Source: Lepidodermella squamata
Taxonomy: Eukaryota > Gastrotricha
NCBI GenBank assembly: GCA_047495785.1
Contig: JBLDXI010000013.1
Span: 2,418,001-2,482,000, forward strand
Direction: 5' to 3'
DNA length: 64,000 nucleotides
Part shown: one piece after another, positions 12,144 to 24,005 of the stretch
Layout of the letters: every line of letters starts with the position of its first letter
Position numbering within the stretch: position 1 is the stretch's first letter
Notes under the pieces: model-generated
The model's input: only the letters and a program-made list of their open reading frames with translations
The model's database searches: none
Told to the model about the DNA's origin: nothing
Program-made: the position numbers and the translations under genes

Positions 12144-12836
12144 TTAATCATCTTGCCCGAGAAGTTCGGCTACGCGCCGCTTCAGTTCTTCAACTCTTTG
12201 AGCATTTTCCTCTGTTAACACCATCTCATCATCTTCAGCTAGTTCGCCCTCGTTATCTTCGCTTTGTTCAACGTGACGTTTCTTGCCACGTTTGTTTTTC
12301 GAGAACTTATTGCCAATGGTTTTTGATAATGACGTGGCCATATCTTCATTTGAAATAGACATTTCGGTTGTCTCATCAGTTGTCACTTTCTCGACAGTTC
12401 GCCTCTTCTGACGATGCAATTTCTATTACCAAATTATAGAATTATAGAAGCCAATTGATGTGGTTAGGTGATGAAATTATACCTCGATATCTTCGTTGAA
12501 TCCTTGATACGAAACTCTTCCGTAAGGAAAGTTGCGGCATTGAGACAAACTCACTTTGCGAACTGACGGGACTGACGGGCTGCAAATCAGCAACGAAAAT
12601 GATAACGTTTAGCAAAACACTGTCAGTACATACGTAACTGTGACGGCTTCGTCGTATTTCCATTTTTCTTCAGTCTGCAGTTCTGGGAGATTCGTTTGCG
12701 GACCTTTAGCCCGAGACCTTTGCATAAACTACGTATGCCAAAAATCTCAATGGATTAACACAATAAAGAGGTGACTTACCTTCATTGCCAACACATTTTT
12801 CGATAGAGACATCGATGAAGTTGAGGTATCCTCCAT
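12144..12836 (-). CDS. MPHOSPH6: MPHOSPH6, nuclear RNA exosome cofactor
   Basis: Four exons on the minus strand: 12836-12780, 12728-12634, 12579-12483, 12422-12144 (175 residues). The N terminus reads LSKNVLAMKFMQRS, the signature of M-phase phosphoprotein 6. The centre has NFPYGRVSYQGFNEDIEKL, matching the conserved YGRMSF-GFN-E-EKL block, and the tail has the basic NKFSKNKRGKKR stretch. The protein binds the nuclear RNA exosome and helps 5.8S rRNA maturation. Reading frame across all three joins is exact. The usual length is about 160. It lies directly upstream of NUDCD1 on the same strand, without a clear AATAAA between them, so co-transcription is possible. Confidence 0.88.
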
Positions 12837-14277
12837 TTCAGAAATTGATAAAAAATATGACGCTATATAATGATAGACAACAATGAGCATTTGGTACTCC
12901 AACAGTGCAAGGAGTGCAAATTGACACACTGGGGAAAGAAGCCACAACGTGCGATAGAAAGCGTAGGAGCAACGAGGCGTGATATGCGGGGAGAGTATTA
13001 ATAGTTTGATAATTAATAATTTACGCCACCCACAAAATGATGGACATCTCAGGTATAGAGTCCGCCGAATCCGTTATCATCTGCAAGAAGGTAAAAATGA
13101 ACTTTTGTCTTTTGTCCTGGATTCTGACGGGTTCTAACGGGTATAAACTAAGATGGCACGAAGATATCAACTCCGTGTACGAGTTCAAGTTTTTCTTATT
13201 GACTCAGGCGAGAAACCTATACTCAATCGATAGAGAGTTGAGTGATCTAAATTTTGGTACAGCAACCGGCATCATCAGATAAACTTAGACTCTGATTGGA
13301 CGGTGCGCAGTGTTCAGCTGCGTTTAAATCATCCTCCTTTTACGCTCAGCTCCTAATTGCAAAAGGGGGCAAGGTCGAAGATCGCAGGGTCGCTGGGGCA
13401 CAGGGTCTCTCAGTGCCACGATCACAATCACGATCACGTCCGCGAATTCTCCTCTCCCGGATTTCAGCTGGCCAGCTGACTTCAAAAGGAGGACCTAGTG
13501 TGAGAAAGTTCGGCCAAAACATTGAACATGCCACACCAGAATTCTCATGCGGCAAAGAGATGTAGGCGAAGGAAGAATTTTTTAATAAAAATGACTGGAT
13601 GTAATTTTCTAAGCGTTTGGTTTGCAAAAATGCTAAATTAATTTGCAAATTATAGGCAATAATCGATTGAATTTTAAATCCCGCGTTTTTCCGCTCCTCT
13701 GGCAAATGATTGGGCGTTAAAGATGCTGCCTAGGTGAAGCAATGCTATTTCAATGCTTTCAGTACGCTAGTGTTTAGCTGGCTACACGTTTGAATTCAAT
13801 TTAAATATCTAGTCTGGATATTTGCTGGTTATTTTTCGTGATCCAAGTTGGTATTGATGGTAGATAATGTTACACTGTGCGAAAAAATCCCTACCTGGTA
13901 CCTGGTCCGCGATTTTCATGTCGTTTGTGAAAAATAAACACCGTGGAATGATGGCATATTCCTGAAATACACCAAATGTGAAAGCATCTATTGACAGACT
14001 TGAACCACAGATTCACCGTGAAAAATGATCATTTCGATGTACGGTGAAGCGCACTTATGACTTATGCGCAGTGACTGTTACTTCTGCGTCATCTCTTTCC
14101 CTTGTTATCTGCGCATTGGCGCGCCTAATTGATATTTTGCTCGGCGATAGGATTCTTTTTAGTTGCAGGCTTTTTTGTGAATGTTATTCACTACTCAAAT
14201 GTTACTATTATCTAATTTCTTTGTCATTTGTTTCATAGGTACCTTGCTGTCAGTTAAAGCTTCTTCTGTAATTCATA
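12837..14277. other. Intergenic region between MPHOSPH6 and CCT2
   Basis: It holds the divergent upstream regions of MPHOSPH6 and CCT2. A short plus-strand frame starting ATG ATG at 13037 runs 18 codons to a good GTAAAA donor, but I find no convincing following exon. An ACGATCACAATCACGATCAC repeat lies near 13420-13437. An acceptor-like TTTCATAG at 14232-14239 lies about 40 bases before the CCT2 start. Confidence 0.45.
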
Positions 14278-15879
14278 ATGATTTCTCTGCAACCACTCAA
14301 TATTCTGAGGCCTGGTGCCGAAGAAGAAAAGTCCGAGACCGCGCGCATGTCAGCCTTCATTGGCGCTCTTGCGGTTGGTGATCTCATTAAGACCACTTTG
14401 GGCCCCAAGGGTATGGATAAGATCCTGGTGTCTGCTGATCCTCATCAGCCGATTCATGTGACCAACGATGGCGCCACAATCATGCGTGCCATTGGCGTTG
14501 ATAACCCTGCCGCAAAAGTATTGGTCGATATTTCCAGGATCCAAGACGAAGAAGTTGGCGATGGAACAACTTCAGTTGTCGTTCTCACCTGCGAACTTCT
14601 TAAGGGAGCTGAAGCTCTAGTCAATATGAAGCTCCATCCCCAGACAATTATTGCTGGTTGGCGCAAAGCTGCCGATGTTGCTCGAGCGGCATTGATGAAT
14701 TCGGCTAAGATTGTAAAATCTGATGATCCTGCCTTCAAGAATATCTTGATGAAGGTCGCCAGGACAACCTTGAGCTCAAAGATTTTGAAGCAAGACATGG
14801 AGCACTTCACTGAGCTCGCAGTCGATGCCGTCCTACGTCTGCGCGGAAGCGGTAACCTGCAAGCTATTCAGATCTTGAAGAAACTCGGTGGCAATCTGGA
14901 AGACTCCTTCCTCGATGAAGGTTTCTTGTTGGACAAGAAGATTGGTATGAACCAACCGCATCGTCTGGAGAATGCCAAGATTCTTGTAGCCAACACTCCA
15001 ATGGATACTGACAAGGTTAAAGTTTTCGGATCTCGTGTTCGTGTCGACGCTGTGTCGAAGGTCGCCGAGTTGGAGCTGGCTGAAAAAGAGAAAATGAAGG
15101 AAAAGGTTGAGAGAATTTGCAAGCACGGCTGCAATGTCTTCATCAACCGTCAGCTTATCTACAATTACCCCGAGCAACTGTTTGCTGATGCTGGAGTTAT
15201 GGCGATCGAACACGCCGACTTCGAAGGCGTTGAACGTTTAGCTCTTGTCACTGGCGCTGAGATTGTCTCAACCTTTGACAACCCTGAGCGTGTCCGCCTT
15301 GGTCAGTGCAAGTTGATCGAGGAGGTCATGATCGGCGAAGACTCTGTGATCAAGTTCTCAGGCGTCAAGTTGGGCGAAGCTTGCACCATTGTCATCCGCG
15401 GTGCCACTCAACAGATTGTTGATGAGGCTGAGCGCTCACTTCACGACGCTCTGTGCGTCCTGGTCCGCACTGCCTCGGACCCTAAGATCATCTACGGCGG
15501 TGGTTGCACTGAGATGGAAATGGCCGTTGCTTGCCAGCAACTTGCTCTGAAAACTGCCGGCAAAGAGTCGGTTGCCATCGATGCTTTCGCCAAGGCCCTG
15601 ATGAACATGCCTGGTATTATTGCTGATAACGCTGGTTATGACTCGGCTGAGTTGGTCTCCCAACTGCGCGCGGCTCACGTTGAGGGAAAACGTAGCTTCG
15701 GTCTTGACATGAACAACGGCTGCATTGGTGATATGGAAGAGCTGGGCGTTGTCGAGTCTCTCGCTGTGAAACAGCAGGTTCTGATGGCCGCTACTGAAGC
15801 CGCCGAACAGCTCATGCGCGTTGACTACATTCTGAAGGCTCAACCCCGCCCCCGCCAACCGGATCATCACCCCTGCTAA
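14278..15879 (+). CDS. CCT2: CCT2, beta subunit of the TRiC/CCT chaperonin
   Basis: Intronless gene of 533 residues, the full length of CCT beta. It shows TLGPKGMDK (40-48), VTNDGAT (61-67), the ATP-site motif GDGTTS (94-99), GVNQP-like [25 protein letters not shown] (407-410) and the subunit-specific C terminus PDHHPC. The protein is one of eight paralogues in the double-ring cytosolic chaperonin that folds actin, tubulin and WD proteins. Codon use favours C-ending codons, unlike the neighbouring genes, which suggests high expression. Lack of introns in a 1.6 kb gene is unusual next to intron-rich neighbours. AATAAA is at 16143-16148, only 50 bases before the COG6 start. Confidence 0.97.
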   Translation: MISLQPLNILRPGAEEEKSETARMSAFIGALAVGDLIKTTLGPKGMDKILVSADPHQPIHVTNDGATIMRAIGVDNPAAKVLVDISRIQDEEVGDGTTSVVVLTCELLKGAEALVNMKLHPQTIIAGWRKAADVARAALMNSAKIVKSDDPAFKNILMKVARTTLSSKILKQDMEHFTELAVDAVLRLRGSGNLQAIQILKKLGGNLEDSFLDEGFLLDKKIGMNQPHRLENAKILVANTPMDTDKVKVFGSRVRVDAVSKVAELELAEKEKMKEKVERICKHGCNVFINRQLIYNYPEQLFADAGVMAIEHADFEGVERLALVTGAEIVSTFDNPERVRLGQCKLIEEVMIGEDSVIKFSGVKLGEACTIVIRGATQQIVDEAERSLHDALCVLVRTASDPKIIYGGGCTEMEMAVACQQLALKTAGKESVAIDAFAKALMNMPGIIADNAGYDSAELVSQLRAAHVEGKRSFGLDMNNGCIGDMEELGVVESLAVKQQVLMAATEAAEQLMRVDYILKAQPRPRQPDHHPC

Positions 15880-16198
15880 ACGAGCAAGCTTAGTGTGATG
15901 TTGAGGATGACAGCAACAAACGTAGGAAGAAGTTCAAGATATATATGAAAAACTCTGTGTTCCCTGCAATGTTTATTCCCTATACTTTTGCCGTGCACTA
16001 GATGTATGCCAGAGCATGACTGCAGTCGCATTTGTGATATAGAAAAGCGGTACAAAGAATATAAGTCACATAATTATGCAAGTTGAGTGATTGAAAAAAC
16101 CAATCTGTGTTCACAATGCCGAGTGCATTTTTACGTGCATCGAATAAAACGTTTGAGTTGCAATTTTTGTTGTTTCTTAGTTTAAATTTATTTAAAAA

Positions 16199-18595
16199 AT
16201 GACGGAAAAATTGGAGGACAAAAATCCGCTACTTCGTAAATTGACACGACTTCGTGAACTATCCATCGATGCGGATACTCAGCTACTTCAATTGCTGAAA
16301 TACGCGGCACCTCTGATACCGGAGAATAATCTTCGAGCTCGTCAAAAATTGAGGAATTCACTCGAGAGACAAAGTTTGGAGACTTCCCAAGAATTGCTCA
16401 AAGTAAGATCTGATACGACAAGAAATCATCAGTTGACTTTTTCAATTTAGATGCTTGGGAATGTACGAAACACTGCTGATTCTATGTGCAATCAAATTTC
16501 GGCTCTGAATGGGACTTGTCAAAGAATGTCGACCGATATCAGAGCGGCTAGAGTCCAGGCCGGAGACGTTCTTTTGAAAGCTGCCGCCTTGAAAGGCCAG
16601 CTTAAAACTCTGAACGATAAAGCAGAAATTCTCGACAATTTCTTAGCTACCTATCAATTGAAGCCAGAAGAACTTGCAATTCTACAATCTCGTAAATTTT
16701 TTGTTTAATATCCTGGTTTCGAATACAATTGTAAATTCTTTCAGCAATTTCTGCCGAGGCTGGTTCGACTATTTCGGCAGAGTTTTTCGCTGCTTTCACT
16801 CGGCTGCGAAATGTCCGTGCCTCCGGTCGTCAGTTACTTCGAGATAGCGTTCTAACGGCTGGGTCTTCCGAAGGCATGGCCCCTCAACGAACCGCCCTTG
16901 AACTGATGGAATTCGTTGCAACTCTCGAAGAATCCGCCTTCGATAAGTTGTATCGATGGGTTCAAGCTCAATGTCGCAGTTTGTCTGCCGACTGCCCCGA
17001 TCCGCCGAACAACAGCCTAGTCGACGGGTTTAGCTTGCTCTCAGAACGACCTATCCTCCTTCAATGTTGCCTTGATGAGTACATCACAGTACGCCGCATG
17101 ACCATAGTTCGAGTTTTCATCGACGCGTTGACTCGAGGTGACGTTGTAGCGGGTAGTAAACCAATAGAATTACAAGCCCATGACCGAGTTCGATACTGCT
17201 CGGACGTCTTAGCTTGGGTCCATCAAGCTCTGCTGCTTGAGCGCGATTGCCTAATGGGTCTTTTGGTGAAAGTTACCCCTGAAGCGAGGGCTATTAAGGT
17301 GGATGGTGGCCCAGATAAAGACATGGGCATCAACGCTTTGGCTAATATTGTTGACGGAGTTTGCCGACCGTTGTCGACACGTCTCGAGCAGGTTTTGTCG
17401 AACGAAAGCGACCCATTTGTCTTGTACTTGGTGCTCAATATTCTGAAATTTTACTCCACGACTTTCGGTTAGACTGGCCTGTATAATTCTTACTCGAACA
17501 TTAATTTTTTGCTATTTCAGAGGGAGTTGTGAAGGATTGTCAATTGTGCAAGTTGCTGAACGATATCCAAGATGCGGCTTTAGTTGTCTTCAACAGCTGT
17601 TTGACTATTCGAATCAATAATTTATTGGAAAATGTAAGATTTGCTTTTAATTTAATAGTTAATAGGTAATGTAATAGGTTAAATGCTCGAGATGTGGCGG
17701 AAATCATTCAATTTTAATACAGATCTCGTAGTCTAATAAGGTATTCAGTTGGATCCACAATCCAAACAGGTGTTCATCAATTTGCTCAAAGCCTAGGCTG
17801 TTCAATCGAATCATAAGTTGTTCATTTATTTTTCAGTTTGACATTTCAAGCGATTTACTCCCACCCAATGGACTGAGAAATGCTGCGAAATTGATGAAAG
17901 ACCTGGTTGTCGCCGTGAAAAAGAACCCCTTTGCAGCTGCTGCAGCCGAGGCTGATTCTAAAGCTCAAAGCAGCCCTGAAGAAATCATCATAGCAATCGC
18001 TCGACCGTTCATCGCCGCATCATGCGCCCTGGTTAAAAGCGACCGCGAAAAAATTGCCTCCGATCACCAAAAATCAGCATCAGACAGCTTGTTTGACAAC
18101 AATGATAACTTGGCAGTTTCGGTTTTTGTCACTAACTGCCTTCAAACTTTGAAAACTGCCGCTAATCAAGCAATCACTGGCCAACAGGAGGGGAATTCTC
18201 AATTCGGGGAAGATTTTTTCCGCGAGGAAATGGAACAGGTGATCGAGCGACTAGCCGATTGTATGACCGCTTCAGCTCTAAAACTTACCGGTCTTCAGCC
18301 CATTGTAGAAAAATACAAAAATGACGAAAATGTTGAGATCGACGATGCGACTTTCTCATTGGCTTTCACGACTTTCGATAATTTGATGCAATCAGGCGCG
18401 GATTTGCTCACTTCACTACCTGTTCGCCAACTCATGGTTCCGGCATCACTTAGTGATAAAATCCGGGCTATGGCAACCGAGCGATTTTTGGAGAAATATT
18501 CATCTATTTACAATAATTTGAAGAAAAATCCAAATTTTGCGAATGATGCGAAGCTGAAATCGCCGGATGAAATTCATAAAGTTATTGGTTCTTGA
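16199..18595 (+). CDS. COG6: COG6, conserved oligomeric Golgi complex subunit 6
   Basis: Five exons: 16199-16402, 16451-16691, 16745-17467, 17521-17633, 17837-18595 (679 residues, close to the usual 657). The N-terminal third is helical. The best conserved block is in exon 3: LELMEFVATLEESAFDKLYRW, RPILLQCCLDEY, VRRMTIVRVFIDALTRG, RYCSDVLAWVHQ and DGVCRPLSTRLEQ, all diagnostic of COG6. The complex tethers vesicles in intra-Golgi retrograde traffic. The start follows an acceptor-like TTTCTTAG (16173-16180), about 30 bases after the CCT2 polyA signal, which suggests shared transcription. Intron 4 is about 200 bases and AT-rich. Confidence 0.92.
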
Positions 18596-21500
18596 ATGAT
18601 GAAAATTAAAAGGAACTTGATAAACAAGTATTTATTGTTTGGTTGTGTTCATTCCATGAGGGCTATCTGCTTTATTTAAAATAAAAATAACACGACTAAC
18701 ACGGTGATAACAAAACGTTGTTCGTGTCTCTAGCTTATTACAAGCCGCTTACTTATATATATTTTCTAGACTTTATTAAAACGCTTCGCAAATTACAATT
18801 ACACCGCTGCTTCTTCTTGATGTTTTAATTGCCGAGTTTGGGGACGAGTTGGCGACAAGGTACGTTCGTTTTGTAACACATTTTGTTTTCTTGCGCGTCG
18901 TTTTAAAACAAACGTGAAACGCGGCCTCGAAGAGTCACCGAACGGCTAAATATTATTTTTTCTGCGAGTTGTAAGGTGTTGCCCGGTGGCGTTTGACGCG
19001 TAAATAAAAGTTGCAAGTTTACATCATTGTTTTCTCGGTCGTTTTTATGCAATTTGTAATAAAATTGTGTATATTCTTGACTTGAAACCTCCCGTTTTAT
19101 TTTCTCAGTGGTTTCCGGTCATAATCAACTCATCATCGTCATCATCGTTTGTCACCACCATCACAGTTTATTACCGCCATAAAACGAACGTATATAATGT
19201 ACATAATATTGTTTGTTTGTTTACTTCGTGATGATTCAGCAGTCCCTTTGCTATATATCGGTCGGTAAAAATGCGTGTTCACTAACTCGCATTTTCCTGT
19301 ATATTATTCCGGATATATGAATATATATACGGGCGGGCATCGCACGCGCTTTTTATTGCACACGACGCACGGCAAATATCCTGCATACCGGCATAGTTTT
19401 GTCTCCTGATGGTGCTGGTCGGTGCAAAAAGGAAGTAAGACACAGGTAATACTTCGTAATTCCGTTTACTAACGATACAGCTATGGTCATCTCTCTTGCT
19501 CTCTGCAAACATCATCACCATTTGTAAGAGTGCGATTTCATCTGAAGACGAAGTGCTACATTACAAGACGTCTCAAAACGCATTGTCCGGATGTGCCGCC
19601 TTTTCATCTCCATACAGACGTTTACTTATACATTTCGGACCAGGGACACAAGACACACACATACACAAGGTGCGATTTTGGCTCCAGGCGCATGCCTTTG
19701 TAAAGCTTCATTACACTAAAAGCCACACGTATCTATAATATATCTTGGTTCTTCCTAAGATGCCGTAGAAACTATGCCCAGGTGATGGGACAAAAGAATT
19801 CTGGCCGAGCATGGTGGCCGCCCGCCTCTCATCGCCATCCATCCCTCGATTCGACCGGGCCGTATATAATAAATAATAACAATAAATAATGCACAGAGCT
19901 CTTCGACATGTTTTTCCTGGCTCGTGAATGCTTATTTAGGTATATCACCGCCTTTCCTCTTGAGTGAAATGCTATTATTGACATGAGCGCGGAGAAAAAC
20001 CAGTTTCCCATATCCGCCCGTCTCGCAATTATTATTCGCATGAAGGGGATTATTGTTGTTATTTTTTGGGCGCGCTGTTTTTTCGTTATCTGGCCCATGT
20101 TTAGACGTTATCATATCAGATTACCCGTCATCATAATTTTGCGCGCTACTGCTAGTTACTACTAATAAGCAGTTGTTGTCGTTTACGTTTGGAATTACGG
20201 CTACAGACTTCGCCCTTTCGACGACGAGCTGTGGCTCACTTGACAAGATTGATTTTGCGTCCGTTGTAAGTAGTAGTACGAAAATTCATATCCGCTCGAT
20301 TTCTTGTGTGTTTATTCATCGGCTTCACTTTTAATTACCTGCCTGTGATAGGCTCGATTGGATAACGCGCGCACATTTTATAGCCGGGCGCGCGCGCTCT
20401 TAACTAGCCGTCGTCGCGCGTCCTGCTGTTGAATTTGAAAATCACCTTAATAATGCATTATTCGTCTCGGAGACGGGAGGGCTAGACGACAACAGGGCGT
20501 AGTGTTACGTCTTCAAACGGTTGTAATAGAACATACATTTAATCATAAAACCTGTAATAATAGGAAATTTAGCAGGAAGAAAGGACCAGCTACACATATG
20601 TTAAAATCCAATCCTACTTGCCCTCTACCTTACACTTCACCACTACCTGCTTGTTGCACCTATTCGTACGTACGTGCGATCAACGCGCGAAAGGTGATAC
20701 GTGCCCACTTTATTGCCTGTCTTTGTTGTCATATGTTATTTATATTGTAATAAGTTGTTCGGCGACGACTCGCCAATTCGCCTTAATTCGCGCCGTCGAG
20801 GCAACCAAGTGGATACTTGGCGCGTCTGCGTCGGAGTCATCTGCGCGCGAGCTAAGTGGTCACTCAACGGCTGAGCCAGGTGCTAAAAACGCCAGAAGTC
20901 ACATCTGCTACCCAACAACGCACGCTTCGCATGTTTTACCGCTCATTACCCGCCGGGTAGATATCTAAAAAAAAATAGCGAGTCTATTTCATTTTTACGA
21001 CTTCCGCCGGTTTTCCTTACGTTGTTTTTTCCGCCATCTTTTACTCGTTTTTTTAGTGGGAAAACAAATAATAAATAGTGATAGACAAGAGGGGTAAATA
21101 GGCACATTAAGGATGCTGTTTTCCATTTACTTATAGACACACACACAACTCTTCAAGTGAATAGCTCTGCCGCAGTGTGTTTTTGATAAAAATTAATGCG
21201 CGCTACACTGGCAACTTTTTTGCGCGCTTTGAAGTTGCGCGAGCGCGCGCTTCATTCACCACACCGCTATACCTACTACTACTCACTCAAGGTAATGGGG
21301 CCGGTTGTAGCGGTGGAGCCAGCCAGCCGGGTTGTTTTTCTTGTGTCGGCTCGAAAACACGGTTGACATGTCCTAGGCGCGTATGTGTGTAGTTGTTTTC
21401 GCCGCACGTTATGGATATTATTTTTTGAATGATATATAGTTGTTGCCGCTTCGCCTCAACTTCTTCTTCTTCGAGGCAGCGGCCCGGGTCGTCACACCAA

Positions 21501-24005
21501 AAAAGAAAGCACTGCGCGCGAAAAACTGCGGCCGGCTATTGTGAGGCCATTTTTCAACAAACTTTTTTCTTCCTTTGTTTGACGACATGCAACAGCGGAC
21601 GGATATACTTACGCTAAGCGGCGAAATAAAACAGCCGCAGGGGCAATGCTAAGACGTTAACGCGCAGGCCTCAAATAATGATATATTTTTTCCTCTTGAC
21701 ACTTTTCGCTTCAGGTACACGCGGTGTTGTTGTGATTATTATTGTTATTATAATGTTGCATGTTCGCCAACATTTCTTGTAAAAAATCTTATTATTTGCT
21801 TTGCGACTCTTTACTCCCACATCGAGTCGGAAATCTAGAGGAAATGCGAAAATTTAATATAAATTTGGCCGTAGTTATAGTGCAAACGCGTGTGAAAAAC
21901 ATTATTCGAGTTGTTTCGGCGAGCAAATAGCAAAATAGTAGAATTAATGCTGTGTATATGTAATAATAATCCAGGCCGTGTTTTTGTTTTCCATCATCAT
22001 CCGAAGCCATAGATTTTCGCGCATTGTCTGTTGTGCGCCCCATTATCGGCGGCTGCCGATGGCCGGCACACCTGAAAAATATTACTATTACCCGGCACGC
22101 AAAGGCAATCGCGTGATCTTGCGCGCTTACATTCAATAATTTTACAACCTCATTCTCACACACACATACTAGAGCGAAATCGATTTTCTCCCGCGAAAAT
22201 TACTACTGTTATTATTAGTAGACTTGACCTGCCGCTCAAAGGTGACAAGAAGAACTCGCGTCTTTGGCGGCGCGATGCCCATTGCGCAACAGACGTGTGA
22301 AGCGCCTTCTTAAGGTGTTTATTTGTTTTGAACATAGTTACACGTTTATTTACTGTTTATTATTTATGCAAAACCGTGCGACACGATTTCCGCCCTCTGC
22401 GTCGCGGTTGGTTTTTGCGACCACCTTAAAACCGCTCGTACGCGCGACTAATTAGCCGCTCGCTATCTGTTTTACACTGCTTGACCCGAGTTGCCGTCGC
22501 CGGAGTGGATCCAATTATAGCGCGCGAGATAAAAGGTTGAGTAAGATAGGCCACGCGCGACACATGGCGAGACGCGGCGGCGACCTTTTCTTATCTCTTT
22601 TCGCCTCGTGAAATACCTTGATTTTCGCAGTAGATAGCCGACGTCTGTCTACTGCGGTCGTAAATTCCGCGACAACAGCGGCCGTGTCAATCTTTTTTTC
22701 CCCGCAACACCCATCGATTTTCACGTAGAATATTTAATTCCTTCCATACACACCAATACCCGAGTTTTGTTGTTGTTTTTCAAAACAAATAGCTAAGCGT
22801 CGATTTATACCAACCTACGTGCGTTGTTTGGCTGGTGTTGGTGTGTGCGAGGTCGCCTCGGTCTAACTATCTACGGTGATGATGATGATGTGTCTCCTCC
22901 GCTGCACGGCTGACTGCCAAATTAGCATTTTCATGTCGCCAAATTTTGTATTCAATTTACGCCTCTGCGAAATAATATACCTACACTGTATAGGTGTAGC
23001 TATGATGAATAAAATGGCGCTCGAGACTACGCTTAGGGCGCGCGTGCGTTGCCTCTCGTACACACGCCACTCGTTTCGCCTGGCTACAACAGATAAAACC
23101 GCAAGGTTTCACACTATGATATCTCCAAATTTTCGGCCAATTATAGAATACATTTATGTTCAATAAATTCTATTTAGGTATTTGCGAGATTTCTTCGATT
23201 TTATGGGCCAATTTTGCATTATCCTTAAATCGAATTTACACCTCAATTGGATTTTTCCAAATTTTATTTATATTGAATTATCATCTGTTACGTGCAGAAA
23301 ATCTCTTAGAATTTTGTCTAGAATATTTATATCGATTATTTTTTTTATAATGAAATAATTTATAATATCTAATAAAGCTGTCGATCACTTTGTACGCTAG
23401 TGACAAGTGCATATTCTTTGTCATTACTTTGTTTTTTGGCCGCCCTTTGTTCTCGTCGCTCATCATTATCTGTCACAGGCGTGCCACGTGGGATGGTCGA
23501 CGGCGTGTCCGTTTGCTTTTTTTCCGAGCCACTAGATTCAATTTGTATCGGGAAACGCGGAGCACGCAAAAATCGATTGATCGAAAACAACCAAATTTGA
23601 TACGCCAGTAGAATTCTTTTTCGCCATGCCTCTGCTTCTCTCACTCTCTCATTATGTAGATAGCCTCTGGGCCGATGTTAATTCGATTCTAGAGGCCCGA
23701 TTAGCCTCTATTATCACCGAAAATTTCATTTACATTCCGTTGACAGCACGGCGGTCTTCTCGGATTTCGGTAGCAGCGACTACAACAAGCGAGTTGAGTA
23801 CTACTCATGCGTTATTACTGTAGTTTTTCAGGCGATTTAGCCGTGATTCGATTACGTCGAAAGATGCGATGTTAATCGGTTCGTGAAATTAGATTGCTTG
23901 TTTACCGCGAGCAATGATAGTCGTTCAAGCGAGGCCGAGATAGCGAATTTTCGTCTTCACATCGCGTTGAATATATTTTTTTTTCGAAAATTACTCATAC
24001 TAAAT
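18596..24005. other. 5.4 kb gene-free region rich in CG steps
   Basis: No reading frame here has splice signals or family likeness, although the base composition is not AT-rich. CGCGC and GCGCGC words are frequent, for example near 20380-20420, 21230-21250, 22490-22560 and 23035-23045. This contrasts with the flanking introns and spacers. Runs of ATTATTATTGTT type and CATCATCATC also occur (for example 19130-19160, 21735-21755). The region directly precedes the Ser-rich gene at 24006, so it may be a long promoter, enhancer block or 5' UTR/intron of that gene. This is inference. Confidence 0.5.

Noticed and set aside
13037-13282. Plus-strand frame starting ATG ATG between MPHOSPH6 and CCT2
   Set aside because: A good donor follows codon 18, but no acceptor leads to a convincing second exon.
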